Shown here piece by piece: positions 9,597 through 18,298 of a stretch of 64,000 nucleotides of DNA. Both the position numbers and the translations under genes were made by a program. The DNA is from Streptomyces sp. NRRL S-1022 (lineage in GTDB: Bacteria; Actinomycetota; Actinomycetes; Streptomycetales; Streptomycetaceae): the NCBI RefSeq assembly GCF_000720135.1, contig NZ_JOIU01000005.1, positions 248,001-312,000 on the forward strand, in the 5' to 3' direction. Every line of letters begins with the position of its first letter. Position 1 is the stretch's first letter. The notes under the pieces were generated by a model, which saw only the letters and a list, made by a program, of their open reading frames with translations, searched no databases and was not told where the DNA came from.

Positions 9597-10265
9597 TCAG
9601 GAGCCGCTCGGCCGTTCCTCCGTGGCGAAGAACCGGGACAGGTCCCCGCCCCCCGCCGCCGGGTCCGGCTCGCTCTCCGGGGGCACCCCCATCTCCCGGT
9701 CGAGCCCGTACCGCTGGAACAGTTCGTCCCGCAGCGCCGGGACGGGCATCGGCACTCCCGGCACCAGCGCCGCGTACACCGCGCCCATCAACAGGGCCCG
9801 CAGCATCGGGTAGTCGGCCGAGACGTTCTGCGCGCCGTACCGGGCCACCGTGTCGCTCAGCAGCTCCGCGAGCCGGCGCTGCTCCGGGCACTGCACGAAG
9901 CCCTCGGCCTGGAGCAGGCCCGCCATGTGCTGGCGCATCAGCACCGGCCGGTCCCGGGCCAGGCCCAGGATCGCGTCGATGGCCCGGGCCAGCCGCTCCC
10001 GGCCGTCCTCGGTGTGCGGCTCCCGCTCCAGCGCCTCCTCCAGCGTGCGGTGCATCAGCCGGTGCACGGCGGACTGCACCAACTGGCGCTTGCCGGGGAA
10101 GTAGTACGACACCAGTCCGCGCGCCGAACCGGCCCGGTCGGCGATGTCGCCCAGCGTCGTGGCCTCGAACCCGCGCTCACCGACGAGTTCGACGGCGGCC
10201 TGCAGCAGCCGTTCCCGGGAACGCCGCCGCATTTCTTCATTGACCGAGGCGCTTCGCGGGGACAT
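9597..10265 (-). CDS. TetR-family transcriptional regulator
   Basis: A 222-residue repressor. The ATG at 10265 follows CAGGAGTTACAGG and is preferred to the longer frame, which would run through the operator. The helix-turn-helix spans about residues 14-58 (RLLQAAVELVGERGFEATTL, then AGSARGLVSYYFPGKRQLV). The C-terminal domain is variable, and the ligand is unknown. No divergent partner gene is close, so it probably controls itself through the palindromes immediately upstream and perhaps distant targets. Confidence 0.9.
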   Translation of the reverse strand: MSPRSASVNEEMRRRSRERLLQAAVELVGERGFEATTLGDIADRAGSARGLVSYYFPGKRQLVQSAVHRLMHRTLEEALEREPHTEDGRERLARAIDAILGLARDRPVLMRQHMAGLLQAEGFVQCPEQRRLAELLSDTVARYGAQNVSADYPMLRALLMGAVYAALVPGVPMPVPALRDELFQRYGLDREMGVPPESEPDPAAGGGDLSRFFATEERPSGS

Positions 10266-10275
10266 CCTGTAACTC

Positions 10276-10314
10276 CTGCGTTGACTGGCTGCCAGCCAAC
10301 TATACTCAACGCAG
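10276..10314. promoter_or_regulatory. Nested inverted repeats upstream of TetR gene
   Basis: The inner palindrome is GTTGxCTGGC-T-GCCAGxCAAC at 10280-10300, one mismatch per arm. An outer pair, CTGCGTTGA (10276-10284) and TCAACGCAG (10306-10314), is a perfect inverted repeat around it. The site starts 11 bases upstream of the TetR start codon, where an autoregulatory operator is expected. Confidence 0.65.
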
Positions 10315-10428
10315 TGGGGCACCCCTGTGCCTTGGGGTCCGCCCGGAACGGCCGTTCGTCTGGGGCGACGCGGGGGAGTGCCCTGGACGAACGGCGCCGG
10401 CCGCCCCCTTCCCCGTCCGGGCCGCCGC

Positions 10429-11118
10429 TCAGCTCACCAGGTCCAGCACCGGCAGCAGCGCGTCGGGACGCCGGTCCACCGGCAGGTGGTCCACGAAATG
10501 CACCCGGCAGCCGAGCGCGGCGGCGCCGCCGTCCGCCGTCCGGTTGTCGCCGACCATCACCACCCGCCGCGGATCCGCGCCGAGCGCCGCGCAGGCCGCC
10601 GAGAACAGCCGCGGATCGGGCTTCTGCACCCCGTGTTCGTACGACAGCACGTACGCGTCCACATAGGCGTCGAGGCCGTGCGCGCGGAAGACCGGGCGCA
10701 GGTCCCAGCCGATGTTGCTGACCACGCCGACCCCGACGCCGCGCTCGCGCAGGGTGCGCAGCACCTTCTCCGCGTCCGGGTACGGCGACCAGGCCGCGGG
10801 CGCCATGTGCCGGTCGTACAGGGCGTCGTACAGCCCGGGGTCGGGCAGCGGCACCCGGCGGGACAGGCCGGTGTAGGCGGCCCGGTGCAGCTCCGCGCTC
10901 TCGTCCCGCACCGCCCACAGCCCGGCGAGGTCCGCCGGCAGGTCCACCGGCTCCGGGCCGCCCGGCAACCCGCCGGCCGCCTCCAAGGCCCGGGCGGCCC
11001 GGGTCAGTTCGAGGTCCGGCAGGGTGTGACCCCGCTCGGCCAGCACAGCGCGCAGCCAGGACTCGGCACTCTCGATGCGGAACAGGGTCCCGGAGAAGTC
11101 GAACAACACGGCAGCCAT
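10429..11118 (-). CDS. HAD-superfamily hydrolase with altered motif I
   Basis: A 229-residue haloacid dehalogenase-like protein. The ATG at 11118 begins MAAVLFDFSGTLF. Motif I is DFSGT rather than DxDGT: the nucleophile Asp is present but the second, acid/base Asp is Ser. Motif II is VVSNIG near residue 128, motif III the Lys in EHGVQKPDPRLF, and motif IV VMVGDNRTAD. The gene starts ten bases after the PAP2 gene ends, so the two form an operon. Substrate is unknown, and the Ser substitution leaves the efficiency of phosphate-ester hydrolysis uncertain. Confidence 0.88.
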   Translation of the reverse strand: MAAVLFDFSGTLFRIESAESWLRAVLAERGHTLPDLELTRAARALEAAGGLPGGPEPVDLPADLAGLWAVRDESAELHRAAYTGLSRRVPLPDPGLYDALYDRHMAPAAWSPYPDAEKVLRTLRERGVGVGVVSNIGWDLRPVFRAHGLDAYVDAYVLSYEHGVQKPDPRLFSAACAALGADPRRVVMVGDNRTADGGAAALGCRVHFVDHLPVDRRPDALLPVLDLVS

Positions 11119-11128
11119 GCACGGGACT

Positions 11129-11848
11129 CTACCGGCGCGGGCGTGCCGGGAGCCGGATCCGCGCACTCCGCGGCCACTCGTACACCAGCACCGCCACGGC
11201 CACCAGCAGGGCCCCGCCCAGCCAGCCGCCCAGCACGTCCGACGACCAGTGGACGCCCAGCCACACCCGGGTCACGCCCACACCCGCGACCGACACCAGC
11301 GCCGCCGCCACCGCCGTACGCCACAGGGCACGGCCCGCGCCGCGGCGGTGCAGCAGCCACAGCAGCAGGCCGCACACCACGGTGGCGGTCATCGCGTGGC
11401 CGGACGGGAAGGCCGCGTAGTGGGCGGAGTCGACGGGGTCCGGCCAGACCGGGCGGGGGCGGCCGACGGCGGCCTTCACCGACTGCTGCACGAGCGCGGC
11501 CACCGCGCAGGTGACCGCCAGCCACAGCGCCGTCCACCACGCCGCGCGCCGCCAGACCAGCCACACCACCGCCGCGCCGGCCAGCAGACGCATGGTGAGG
11601 GGGTCCCACACCCAGTCCGTCAGCACGCGGAAGACATGGGTCAGCTCGTGGTCGCGCACCGCCCAGCGGTGGGTGGCACGGGAGATGCGGCTGTCCACGG
11701 TGAGCAGGGGATGCCAGCGCAGGGCGACGAGGACCAGCAGCGCCACGAAGCAGGCGGCGAGGGCCGCGGCCACGCGGGCGGCCGAGCGGGGTGCCGCCGA
11801 CGGCCCAGGGGAGGGGGGCGACGGGGGAGCAGGGGGAGGCTGGTGCAT
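11129..11848 (-). CDS. PAP2-family membrane phosphatase
   Basis: Integral membrane lipid or pyrophosphate phosphatase, 239 residues. The ATG at 11848 is chosen because the longer frame lacks support. After a Pro-rich cytoplasmic start come several hydrophobic helices and the three PAP2 signatures: KAAVGRPRP (KX6RP), PSGHA, and TRVWLGVHWSSD (the R-X5-H-X3-D block). These carry the catalytic histidines. It is the first gene of a pair with the HAD hydrolase. Likely substrates are phosphatidic acid or undecaprenyl pyrophosphate; which one cannot be told. Confidence 0.9.
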   Translation of the reverse strand: MHQPPPAPPSPPSPGPSAAPRSAARVAAALAACFVALLVLVALRWHPLLTVDSRISRATHRWAVRDHELTHVFRVLTDWVWDPLTMRLLAGAAVVWLVWRRAAWWTALWLAVTCAVAALVQQSVKAAVGRPRPVWPDPVDSAHYAAFPSGHAMTATVVCGLLLWLLHRRGAGRALWRTAVAAALVSVAGVGVTRVWLGVHWSSDVLGGWLGGALLVAVAVLVYEWPRSARIRLPARPRR

Positions 11849-11969
11849 GCAGCGATCTTTGTGGACGGTGCGGCCCGAAGCCAAGCGCCCGTACCCGGGC
11901 CCGGCGCCCGCGGCCCGGGTACGGGCGTCACCTGTGCCGGGGTGGCGGGGGCCGTCGTGGTGGGCGGGG

Positions 11970-12905
11970 TCAGTTCAGTGCTCGTAGTCCGGGGACCAGC
12001 GCCACCAGTACCGGGATGACGGGCACCAGCGCCGCGGTCGCCGTCAGGCGCAGCCGGCGCAGTGCCGGGAGCCGGTCCGGAGCGGTCAGCAGCCGGTGCA
12101 CCCGCTGCGGCACATGCGCCTGCGGGGTCGGGCAGGGCCCGAACACGCCCCGCTCCTCGTTCAGCCCGACCAGGGCCAGGGCCGTGGTGAGGCGGCCGAA
12201 GCGCCGGGAGGCCATGTCGTCGGCGGCCAGCTCCACCAGCCGGTGCATCTCGTCACGGAACGCGGCGAACACCGGGACCTGCGGGAAGCCGCCGGCCAGC
12301 GCGGCCGAACAGTGCAGCAGCCAGTCGTGCCGGGCCTGCGCGTGTCCCTGTTCGTGCGCGAGCAGCGCGTCCAGTTGACGGCCCTTCAGGCGGCGCAGCG
12401 CCGCCGTGGTGACGACCAGCCGCGGTGCCGCTCCGGGCAGCCACCAGGCGTCGGGTCGGTCGCCCTCCAGCACCACCAGCCGGCCGCTCGCCGGCTCCTC
12501 GCCCGGCAACAGCGGTGCGCGCACCAGCAGTTCCGCGCGCCGCCCGCGCCGCCGCACCCGGTCCCGTACGACCTCGCGGACCAGCATCGCCAGGCTCCAC
12601 AGGCCACCGCAGGCGAGCAGTACGGCGGTGGGCGCCGCCCAGGGGCCGGCCGCACCGAGGGCATAGGCCTCCACGACCCCGCGCGGGGCGGTGGCGAACA
12701 CATGCCCGCGCACCGCCTGCCAGGCCGCCGCCGCGCTGAGGGTCATCGACAGGGCGCAGCACAACAGGACGGCCGCCACGACGCATTGCCACGCCCAGAG
12801 GGCGACGACCGGCTCGCGGTCCGGCCAGTCGGCCCGGGCGAGCAGCCGCGGGGCGACGACGGCGGTCAGGGCGCCGAGCAGCAGCAGTGCCACGGGGACC
12901 ATCAT
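11970..12905 (-). CDS. M56/M48-family membrane metallopeptidase
   Basis: BlaR1-type integral membrane zinc peptidase, 311 residues. Two adjacent ATG codons occur at 12905 and 12902; 12905 has AGGG at a plausible distance. Transmembrane helices lie at about residues 1-20, 33-55 and 75-105. Zinc motif HEQGH is near residue 193 with the third ligand Glu in LVELAADDMA downstream. Streptomyces relatives are usually paired with a BlaI/MecI repressor, but none is adjacent here and the neighbour is a TetR gene. It lacks the penicillin-binding sensor domain of true BlaR1. Confidence 0.88.
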   Translation of the reverse strand: MMVPVALLLLGALTAVVAPRLLARADWPDREPVVALWAWQCVVAAVLLCCALSMTLSAAAAWQAVRGHVFATAPRGVVEAYALGAAGPWAAPTAVLLACGGLWSLAMLVREVVRDRVRRRGRRAELLVRAPLLPGEEPASGRLVVLEGDRPDAWWLPGAAPRLVVTTAALRRLKGRQLDALLAHEQGHAQARHDWLLHCSAALAGGFPQVPVFAAFRDEMHRLVELAADDMASRRFGRLTTALALVGLNEERGVFGPCPTPQAHVPQRVHRLLTAPDRLPALRRLRLTATAALVPVIPVLVALVPGLRALN

Positions 12906-13034
12906 GGTCAGCACCCTATGAGCGCCGTGCCGCTCGGCGGTACGGTCCCCGGCACCGAAGTGACGCACCCAACGCGGGCCGCCCCGGACCGGCGCGCGCC
13001 TCACGACGCCCGCGGGACGCCGGCAGAAGCCGGG

Positions 13035-13625
13035 TCACGGGCCGGGCGTCGGTCCGTCCGCTCCGTACCGGAGGCCGTCGAGGAGCAGGTCGAGCAGTCG
13101 GCCGGCGCGTTCGCGCTGGTCGGGGGCGCTGGTGATCAGTGCGACGCCGGCCAGGCTGAACCCGACGTCGAAGGGGTCGACGTCCGGGCGCAGGAGACCG
13201 GCGTCGGCGCCGGCGTGCAGCAGGGTGCCGAGCGCGGTGCCGAGCTTGTCCAGGGTCTCGGCGAAGGGGTCCGCACCGGAGGCGACCGCGGCCCGCAGCG
13301 CGTCCGCCATGCCCTGCTTGGCGGCCACGTAGTCGATGAAGTCGTCCATCCACAGGCGGATCGCCCGGTCGGGCGCGTTCTCCGCGAGCAGCTTGGCCGC
13401 GCTGTCGCAGACCCGGGCCAGCTCGTTGCGGTAGGCCGCCTCGACCAGCGCCTCGCGCGTGGGGAAGTGGCGGTAGAGCGTGGCCGAGCCGACGCCCGCG
13501 GCCTTGGCGATCGTGTCGATCGCCACGTCCGGGCCCTTCTCGGAGAAGGCGCGCACGGCCGCCTCCAGGATGCGCTCCCGGTTGCGGCGGGCATCGGCGC
13601 GCAACCCGCTCGACTTGCTGGTCAA
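13035..13625 (-). CDS. TetR-family regulator of the adjacent SDR/AKR genes
   Basis: A 196-residue repressor. The start is TTG at 13625, preceded by GAAGGGAG. The helix-turn-helix covers residues 15-60 (NRERILEAAVRAFSEKGPDV and GVGSATLYRHFPTREALV). It is divergent from the SDR gene, and the 130-base gap contains two near-identical 22-bp palindromes. It therefore very likely represses the SDR gene and itself. The inducer is unknown; the controlled enzymes suggest a carbonyl compound. Confidence 0.92.
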   Translation of the reverse strand: MTSKSSGLRADARRNRERILEAAVRAFSEKGPDVAIDTIAKAAGVGSATLYRHFPTREALVEAAYRNELARVCDSAAKLLAENAPDRAIRLWMDDFIDYVAAKQGMADALRAAVASGADPFAETLDKLGTALGTLLHAGADAGLLRPDVDPFDVGFSLAGVALITSAPDQRERAGRLLDLLLDGLRYGADGPTPGP

Positions 13626-13660
13626 GGCTGCTCCCTTCGTCGGGGACCAGTCTAGCTGGA

Positions 13661-13714
13661 CAACCGGGGAGTTCCCCGCTTACCGTTGCGAATAACCGGG
13701 GAACTCCCCGGTTA
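13661..13714. promoter_or_regulatory. Two 22-bp TetR operators
   Basis: Site 1 is 13661-13682 and site 2 is 13693-13714, start-to-start distance 32 bases, about three helical turns. Site 2 is palindromic: TAACCGGGGA, a two-base centre, then TCCCCGGTTA. Site 1 differs by a few bases at its edges. The pair lies between the divergent TetR and SDR genes. Confidence 0.82.
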
Positions 13715-13755
13715 CGGGCCTCGGCCCGTTGTGCTCCCCACTAAGGAAGACCCTC

Positions 13756-14601
13756 ATGACCTCTCCGAAAACGGTTCTGATCACCGGTACGTCCTCCGGC
13801 ATCGGCCTGGCCACCGCCATCGGCACCGCCCGGGCGGGCTGGACGACCATCGCCACCATGCGCGACACCGGCAAGGCCGAGGCCCTGCTCAAGGCCGCCA
13901 CCGAGGCGGGTGTCGCGGACCGCGTCCAGGTCAAGCGCCTGGACGTGACCGACTCCGCGGGCATCACCGCCTGCCTCGACGAGGTCGTCGCCGAGCACGG
14001 CCGTCTGGACGGGCTGGTCAACAACGCCGGCGCCGCCCAGGTGGGCACCATCGAGCAGAGCAGCGTCGAGGACGTCCGCGCGGCGATGGAGGTCAACTTC
14101 TTCGGCGTGGTGGCGGTGACCCGGGCCGCCCTGCCGCACCTGCGTGCGTCGAAGGGCCGGGTGATCACCGTCGGCAGCGTCGGCGGCACCATCGGCCAGC
14201 CCTTCAACGAGGCGTACTGCGCGGCCAAGTTCGCCGTCGAGGGCTTCATGCAGTCCCTCGCGCCGGTCGCCGCCACCGTCGGCGTCGACGTCACCGTGGT
14301 CGAGCCGGGCGCGGTGGCGAGCGAGTTCGTCGCCAATCTCGGCCTGGACGTCCCGGCACTGCTCGCCGCCGCCGGGCCCTACAGCCCGGCTCTGGAGGCA
14401 TACCTCGCCCGCACCCGGCAGTCGTTCGCCGGCGCCCAGACGCCGGCCGAGGCGGCCGCCCCGATCGTCGACGCCCTGACCGTCGCCCGCCCGCCCTTCC
14501 GCGTCCAGACCTCGCAGTGGGCCCGCGACTTCGTGGCCACCACCCTCGCCGACCTCGACGGCTCCGCCGTCCAGGCCCTCACCGGTGCCTGGGTGCGCTG
14601 A
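13756..14601 (+). CDS. Short-chain dehydrogenase/reductase
   Basis: Classical SDR oxidoreductase, 281 residues. The ATG at 13756 follows AAGGAAG. The nucleotide-binding TGTSSGIG is at residues 11-18, NNAG near 89-92, the catalytic Ser in VGSVGG, and YCAAK (Tyr/Lys) near residue 154. The Arg in the N-terminal strand suggests NADP(H), but this is weak evidence. It is followed by an aldo/keto reductase on the same strand and sits next to two TetR operators, so it is probably induced with it. Substrate unknown. Confidence 0.92.
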   Translation: MTSPKTVLITGTSSGIGLATAIGTARAGWTTIATMRDTGKAEALLKAATEAGVADRVQVKRLDVTDSAGITACLDEVVAEHGRLDGLVNNAGAAQVGTIEQSSVEDVRAAMEVNFFGVVAVTRAALPHLRASKGRVITVGSVGGTIGQPFNEAYCAAKFAVEGFMQSLAPVAATVGVDVTVVEPGAVASEFVANLGLDVPALLAAAGPYSPALEAYLARTRQSFAGAQTPAEAAAPIVDALTVARPPFRVQTSQWARDFVATTLADLDGSAVQALTGAWVR

Positions 14602-14690
14602 CCGCCCCGCGCCCCCACGGGTGCACTGCCCACGCCGGCAGCCGCCCCGCGCCCCCACGGGCGCACTGTCCACGCCGGCAGCCGCACCGC
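14601..14690. repeat. Imperfect 40-bp tandem duplication
   Basis: Bases 14601-14640 and 14641-14680 are two copies of a 40-bp unit, CCGCCCCGCGCCCCCACGGG then GCACTG-CCACGCCGGCA, with three differences. The start of a third copy follows at 14681. It lies between the SDR and AKR genes. Confidence 0.75.
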
Positions 14691-14826
14691 ATCCGCCGGC
14701 CGGCGCCCCGCCACCGCCGTACCCCCGCCCGGCCACACCTTCCCCGGCCGGGACCTGCGGCCCACCGGACGCACCACCGACCAGTCACACACCGCGGGGT
14801 GACCCGCGACAGCAAGGAAGATCATC

Positions 14827-15810
14827 ATGGAACTCCGCACCCTCGGCAGCCAGGGCCTGACCGTCTCCGCCGAAGGACTCGGCTGCATGGGCATGAGCGC
14901 CTTCTACGGCAGCACGGACGAGACCGAGTCCCTCGCCACCATCCACCGCGCCCTCGAACTGGGCGTCACCCTGCTGGACACCGCCGAGAGCTACGGCCCG
15001 TTCCGCAACGAGCGGCTCCTCGGCAAGGCCCTCGCCGGCCGCCGCGAGCAGGCCGTCGTCGCCACCAAGACCGGTGTCGAGTTCACCGACGACGGCACGC
15101 TCGTCGGCCACAACGGGCGCCCCGAGTACATCCGCCGTTCCCTGGACCGCTCCCTGCGCCACCTGGGCACCGACCACGTCGACCTCTACTACCTGCACCG
15201 GGTCGACCCGCAGGTGCCGGTCGAGGAGACCGTCGGCGCCATGGGCGAGCAGGTGGCCGCCGGCAAGGTCCGCTACATCGGCCTGTCGGAGGTCGCGCCG
15301 CACACCATCCGCCGCGCCCACTGCGTCCACCCGCTCACGGCGGTCCAGACCGAGTACTCGCTCTTCGAGCGCGGCATCGAGGACGACGGGGTCAGGGCCA
15401 CCCTGGACGAGCTCGGGATCGGCCTGGTCGCCTACTCGCCTCTCGGACGCGGGTTCCTGTCCGGTGCGATCACCAGCCCGGACGACTTCGCCGCCGACGA
15501 CTTCCGCCGTACCGACCCGCGCTTCCAGGGCGAGAACTTCGCCCGCAACCTGGCCGTGGTCGACGAGGTCCGCCGTATCGCCGCCGCCAAGCAGGTCTCG
15601 CCCTCCCAGCTGGCTCTCGCCTGGGTGCTGCGCCAGGGCGCGGTCGCCATCCCCGGCACCAAGCGCCGCCGCTACCTGGAGGAGAACGTCGCCGCCACCA
15701 CCGTGACGATCACCGATGAGGACGTGGCCGCCATCGAAGCCGTCGCGCCGCGCGGCATCGTCTCCGGCGACCGCTACGCCCCCGAGCTGATGCGGACCCT
15801 CAACGGCTGA
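14827..15810 (+). CDS. Aldo/keto reductase
   Basis: NADPH-dependent TIM-barrel oxidoreductase, 327 residues. The ATG follows AAGGAAG. The catalytic tetrad is visible: Asp and Tyr in [13 protein letters not shown] (about residues 50-62), Lys in VVATKTG (about 78-84), and His in YYLHRVDP (about 122-129). The C-terminal [13 protein letters not shown] forms the cofactor phosphate site. It resembles the AKR13-type enzymes common in Streptomyces. It probably belongs to the TetR-controlled SDR unit 225 bases upstream, although the tandem repeat lies between them. Confidence 0.93.
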   Translation: MELRTLGSQGLTVSAEGLGCMGMSAFYGSTDETESLATIHRALELGVTLLDTAESYGPFRNERLLGKALAGRREQAVVATKTGVEFTDDGTLVGHNGRPEYIRRSLDRSLRHLGTDHVDLYYLHRVDPQVPVEETVGAMGEQVAAGKVRYIGLSEVAPHTIRRAHCVHPLTAVQTEYSLFERGIEDDGVRATLDELGIGLVAYSPLGRGFLSGAITSPDDFAADDFRRTDPRFQGENFARNLAVVDEVRRIAAAKQVSPSQLALAWVLRQGAVAIPGTKRRRYLEENVAATTVTITDEDVAAIEAVAPRGIVSGDRYAPELMRTLNG

Positions 15811-15885
15811 CCCGGGGCGGTCCGGCGAGGGGGGCCGGCCCCTCCCACGCCCTGCTCGACGCCGGGCAGGCCGGAAGCCCACGGC

Positions 15886-16548
15886 TCACATCGTCAGCAG
15901 CATCGCCACCATGCCGATCCCCATCGACAGCCGGCACGCCCGGGCGAGTTCCGGGCGGTCGCCCCAGCGGGCCGGGCCCGCGGCGCCGCCGGGTGCGGCG
16001 GGTACCAGGCGGGCGCCGGAGAGCAGCACGTACCCCGTGAAGTACAGCAGGAGCGCGCCGGTCAGCACGGGCACGCCGGTGCCGCCGTGGACGTGGTGGG
16101 CAGCGGGCGGGGACGCGGCCATCGCCGCCGCCATGTAGACCATCGCGGCGCTGCCCACCAGGTGGTGCAGGTGGTGCGGGGCGCCGCGCGCGGTCCACAG
16201 CGCGCGCACGGCCGCGGCGCCGAACACGGCCGCGTACACCGGCCACGCCCATCTGGGCGGCGTGAACACGGCCGCCGGTACGGCCATCGCGGCCATGCCG
16301 AACCCCATCAGCGCCTCGCCGCCGGCGGCCCGGCGCTGCTCCTCGACGGCACTGCGCATCCGCAACAGGCAGTAGGCCCCGGTCACCGCGCACAGCGCGA
16401 CCAGCAGCCAGGCGGTCGACACCGGTCCGTGCACGCGCACCTCCACGCTCGACGGTCCGTCGAGGGATGCGATGCCCACGGCCGGAGGAGCGCACGCGAG
16501 CGCAAGGGTGTACACGGGGAGCATGCGGGGGAGCGCGGTGCGTGACAA
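15886..16548 (-). CDS. DUF5134 integral membrane protein
   Basis: A 220-residue polytopic membrane protein with about six hydrophobic segments and His-rich loops (HHLHHLVG and HHVHGG). This pattern and the LMGFGMAAMAVP segment match the actinobacterial DUF5134 family, whose function is not established. The His clusters could bind a metal. The open frame begins with TTG at 16548; an ATG at 16524 is an alternative and neither has a good ribosome-binding site. It is divergent from the FUSC/MarR operon and close to the MarR palindrome. Confidence 0.75.
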   Translation of the reverse strand: MSRTALPRMLPVYTLALACAPPAVGIASLDGPSSVEVRVHGPVSTAWLLVALCAVTGAYCLLRMRSAVEEQRRAAGGEALMGFGMAAMAVPAAVFTPPRWAWPVYAAVFGAAAVRALWTARGAPHHLHHLVGSAAMVYMAAAMAASPPAAHHVHGGTGVPVLTGALLLYFTGYVLLSGARLVPAAPGGAAGPARWGDRPELARACRLSMGIGMVAMLLTM

Positions 16549-16562
16549 GCCGCCGCGGCAAC

Positions 16563-16580
16563 TGTTTTACGAGTAAAACA
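16563..16580. promoter_or_regulatory. 18-bp perfect palindrome, likely MarR operator
   Basis: TGTTTTAC, two bases, GTAAAACA: a perfect 8-2-8 inverted repeat at 16563-16580 in an AT-rich promoter stretch 17 bases upstream of the FUSC start. The MarR gene is the second gene of that operon, so this is the expected autoregulatory operator. Confidence 0.78.
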
Positions 16581-16597
16581 CGTGTTAAATTGATGGT

Positions 16598-18298
16598 ATG
16601 AGCAGTGCGACCCCCCACCGTCTTCCCCTCGCCGGAGTGCTCCGCCTCGGCCGTCCCTCCGACATCTGGTTCAAGCCAGCGCTGAGCGTGGTCGCCGCGG
16701 TCGCCCCGCCCAACCTCGCCCTCCTCGCGCTCGGCCGCCTCGACCTGGCCATGTACACGATGGCCGGCTCGCTGTGCGCCCTCTACGGCCACAACCGGCC
16801 CTACGCCGCCCGGGCCCGCGCCCTGGCCTGGGTGGTCCTCGGCATGGTCGGAGGCCTTGCCGTCGCCCTGCTCGCCGCAGCGCTGACCACGAACGCCGTC
16901 GTCCTCGTCACCGTCGGCGCCGTCCTCGCGGCGGCCCAGAAGACCGTGTGCGACGCCACCCGGATCGGACCCCCCGGCAACGTGGTCCTCACCTTCATCA
17001 GCTCCGCCTCGCTGTTCGTCCCCCAGACCCCCGGCCAGATCCCCGGGCACCTCGGGCTGGCCCTGGCCACCGGCGCCTGGGCCTGGCTGGTCGGCATGGC
17101 ACCCGGGCTGCTCCGCCCGCACGGCCCCGAGCGCCGTGCCACCGCCCAGGCCCTGAACGCCGCCGCCGCGTACGCCGGCACGCGCGGCACCGCCGACGGC
17201 CATGCCCGGGCCCGCGCCGCGACCGCCGCCGCGATCCACGCCGCCTGGCAGTCCCTCCTCGCCGCCGGCAGCCGCCCCGACCGCACCCGGCGCGCCCTGG
17301 AACGCCTCCTCGTCCGCGCCGAGGTCGCCCTCGCCGCACCCGCCGACACCGACCCCGCGCGGTTGCGCGCCTGGGCCCGGGACCTGCGCGGCACCGGCCG
17401 TGTCCCACGGGTCGAGGCGCCGCGCGAGTCCGCCGACGAACTCCTCGGCGTGGCCGCCGAACAGGCCCTGCCGCCCCGCTCGCCGTGGCACCTCCTCGCC
17501 CCCCTCGCCCCGCTCGCCGCACGCACCGCACTCGGCTGCGCCCTCGCCGGCTACGCCGCCCTCGCGCTCGGCGTCGGCCGCCCGTACTGGGCGCTCGTCA
17601 CCGCGGCCTCCCTCTACCAGGCCAACGTCAGCCTCACCTGGAACCGGGGCGTCCAGCGGGTCGTCGGCAACCTCGTCGGCGTCCTCGCCTTCGCCGCCCT
17701 CGCCCCGCTCGCCCATCTGCACCCCGCCGCCCTGGTGCTGTGCTGCATCGCCCTCAACTTCGGCGCCGAGGCGCTCATCGGCCGCAACTACTGGCTGGGC
17801 AGCGTCTGCGTCACCCCGATGGCGCTGCTCATCACCGAGTTCGCCCGCGCCCAGAACCCCGCCGAGCTGATCACCGACCGGATCGTGGACACCCTCGTCG
17901 GCGCCCTGGTCGGCTTCGCCGCCGCCGTCGCCGTCACCAACCGGCGCGCCGGCGACCGCCTGGAGCAGGCACTGACCGCGGCCGAGCGCGCCCGCGAGAA
18001 CACCGCCCGCCTGCTCGCCGAGCCGCACCCGGCCCCGCACGCCCTGGAGTCCGCCCGCCGCGGCCTCGCCGCCGCCCTCGTCGACCTGCGCGCCACGGCC
18101 GACGCCGCCGCAGGCGAGTGGTGGCAGCGCGCCCTGCCCGAGGAGCGGGTCGTGCTCACCGAACAGTCCGGACACCGTACGCTCGCGGCGACGGTACGGC
18201 GCCAGGGGCTCGTACCGCGGGACCGGGACGAGGACCCGGGCCGGGAGCACGACCGTGACCAGGGCCCGGGCAGGACGACGGAGGACATACGGCCATGA
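16598..18298 (+). CDS. FUSC-family membrane protein (putative efflux transporter)
   Basis: A 566-residue membrane protein of the fusaric acid resistance/aromatic exporter superfamily. It has the usual duplicated design: a first group of helices at about residues 25-165, a cytoplasmic helical region to about 295, then a second group at about 300-450 containing GRPYWALVTAASLYQ and RVVGNLVGVL. The C-terminal 110 residues are soluble and charged. The ATG overlaps no other gene and the stop overlaps the MarR start (ATGA), so the two are translationally coupled. Substrate unknown; MarR control suggests phenolic or amphipathic compounds. Confidence 0.88.
   Translation: MSSATPHRLPLAGVLRLGRPSDIWFKPALSVVAAVAPPNLALLALGRLDLAMYTMAGSLCALYGHNRPYAARARALAWVVLGMVGGLAVALLAAALTTNAVVLVTVGAVLAAAQKTVCDATRIGPPGNVVLTFISSASLFVPQTPGQIPGHLGLALATGAWAWLVGMAPGLLRPHGPERRATAQALNAAAAYAGTRGTADGHARARAATAAAIHAAWQSLLAAGSRPDRTRRALERLLVRAEVALAAPADTDPARLRAWARDLRGTGRVPRVEAPRESADELLGVAAEQALPPRSPWHLLAPLAPLAARTALGCALAGYAALALGVGRPYWALVTAASLYQANVSLTWNRGVQRVVGNLVGVLAFAALAPLAHLHPAALVLCCIALNFGAEALIGRNYWLGSVCVTPMALLITEFARAQNPAELITDRIVDTLVGALVGFAAAVAVTNRRAGDRLEQALTAAERARENTARLLAEPHPAPHALESARRGLAAALVDLRATADAAAGEWWQRALPEERVVLTEQSGHRTLAATVRRQGLVPRDRDEDPGREHDRDQGPGRTTEDIRP

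Noticed and set aside
12906..13034. A BlaI-type repressor partner for the M56 peptidase
   Set aside because: No BlaI-like gene is present on either side; the next gene is an unrelated TetR on the same strand with its own divergent target.
15800..18250. An 816-residue minus-strand frame over the FUSC gene
   Set aside because: Gly/Ala/Asp-rich low-complexity translation opposite a gene with clear membrane helices and a coupled MarR partner.
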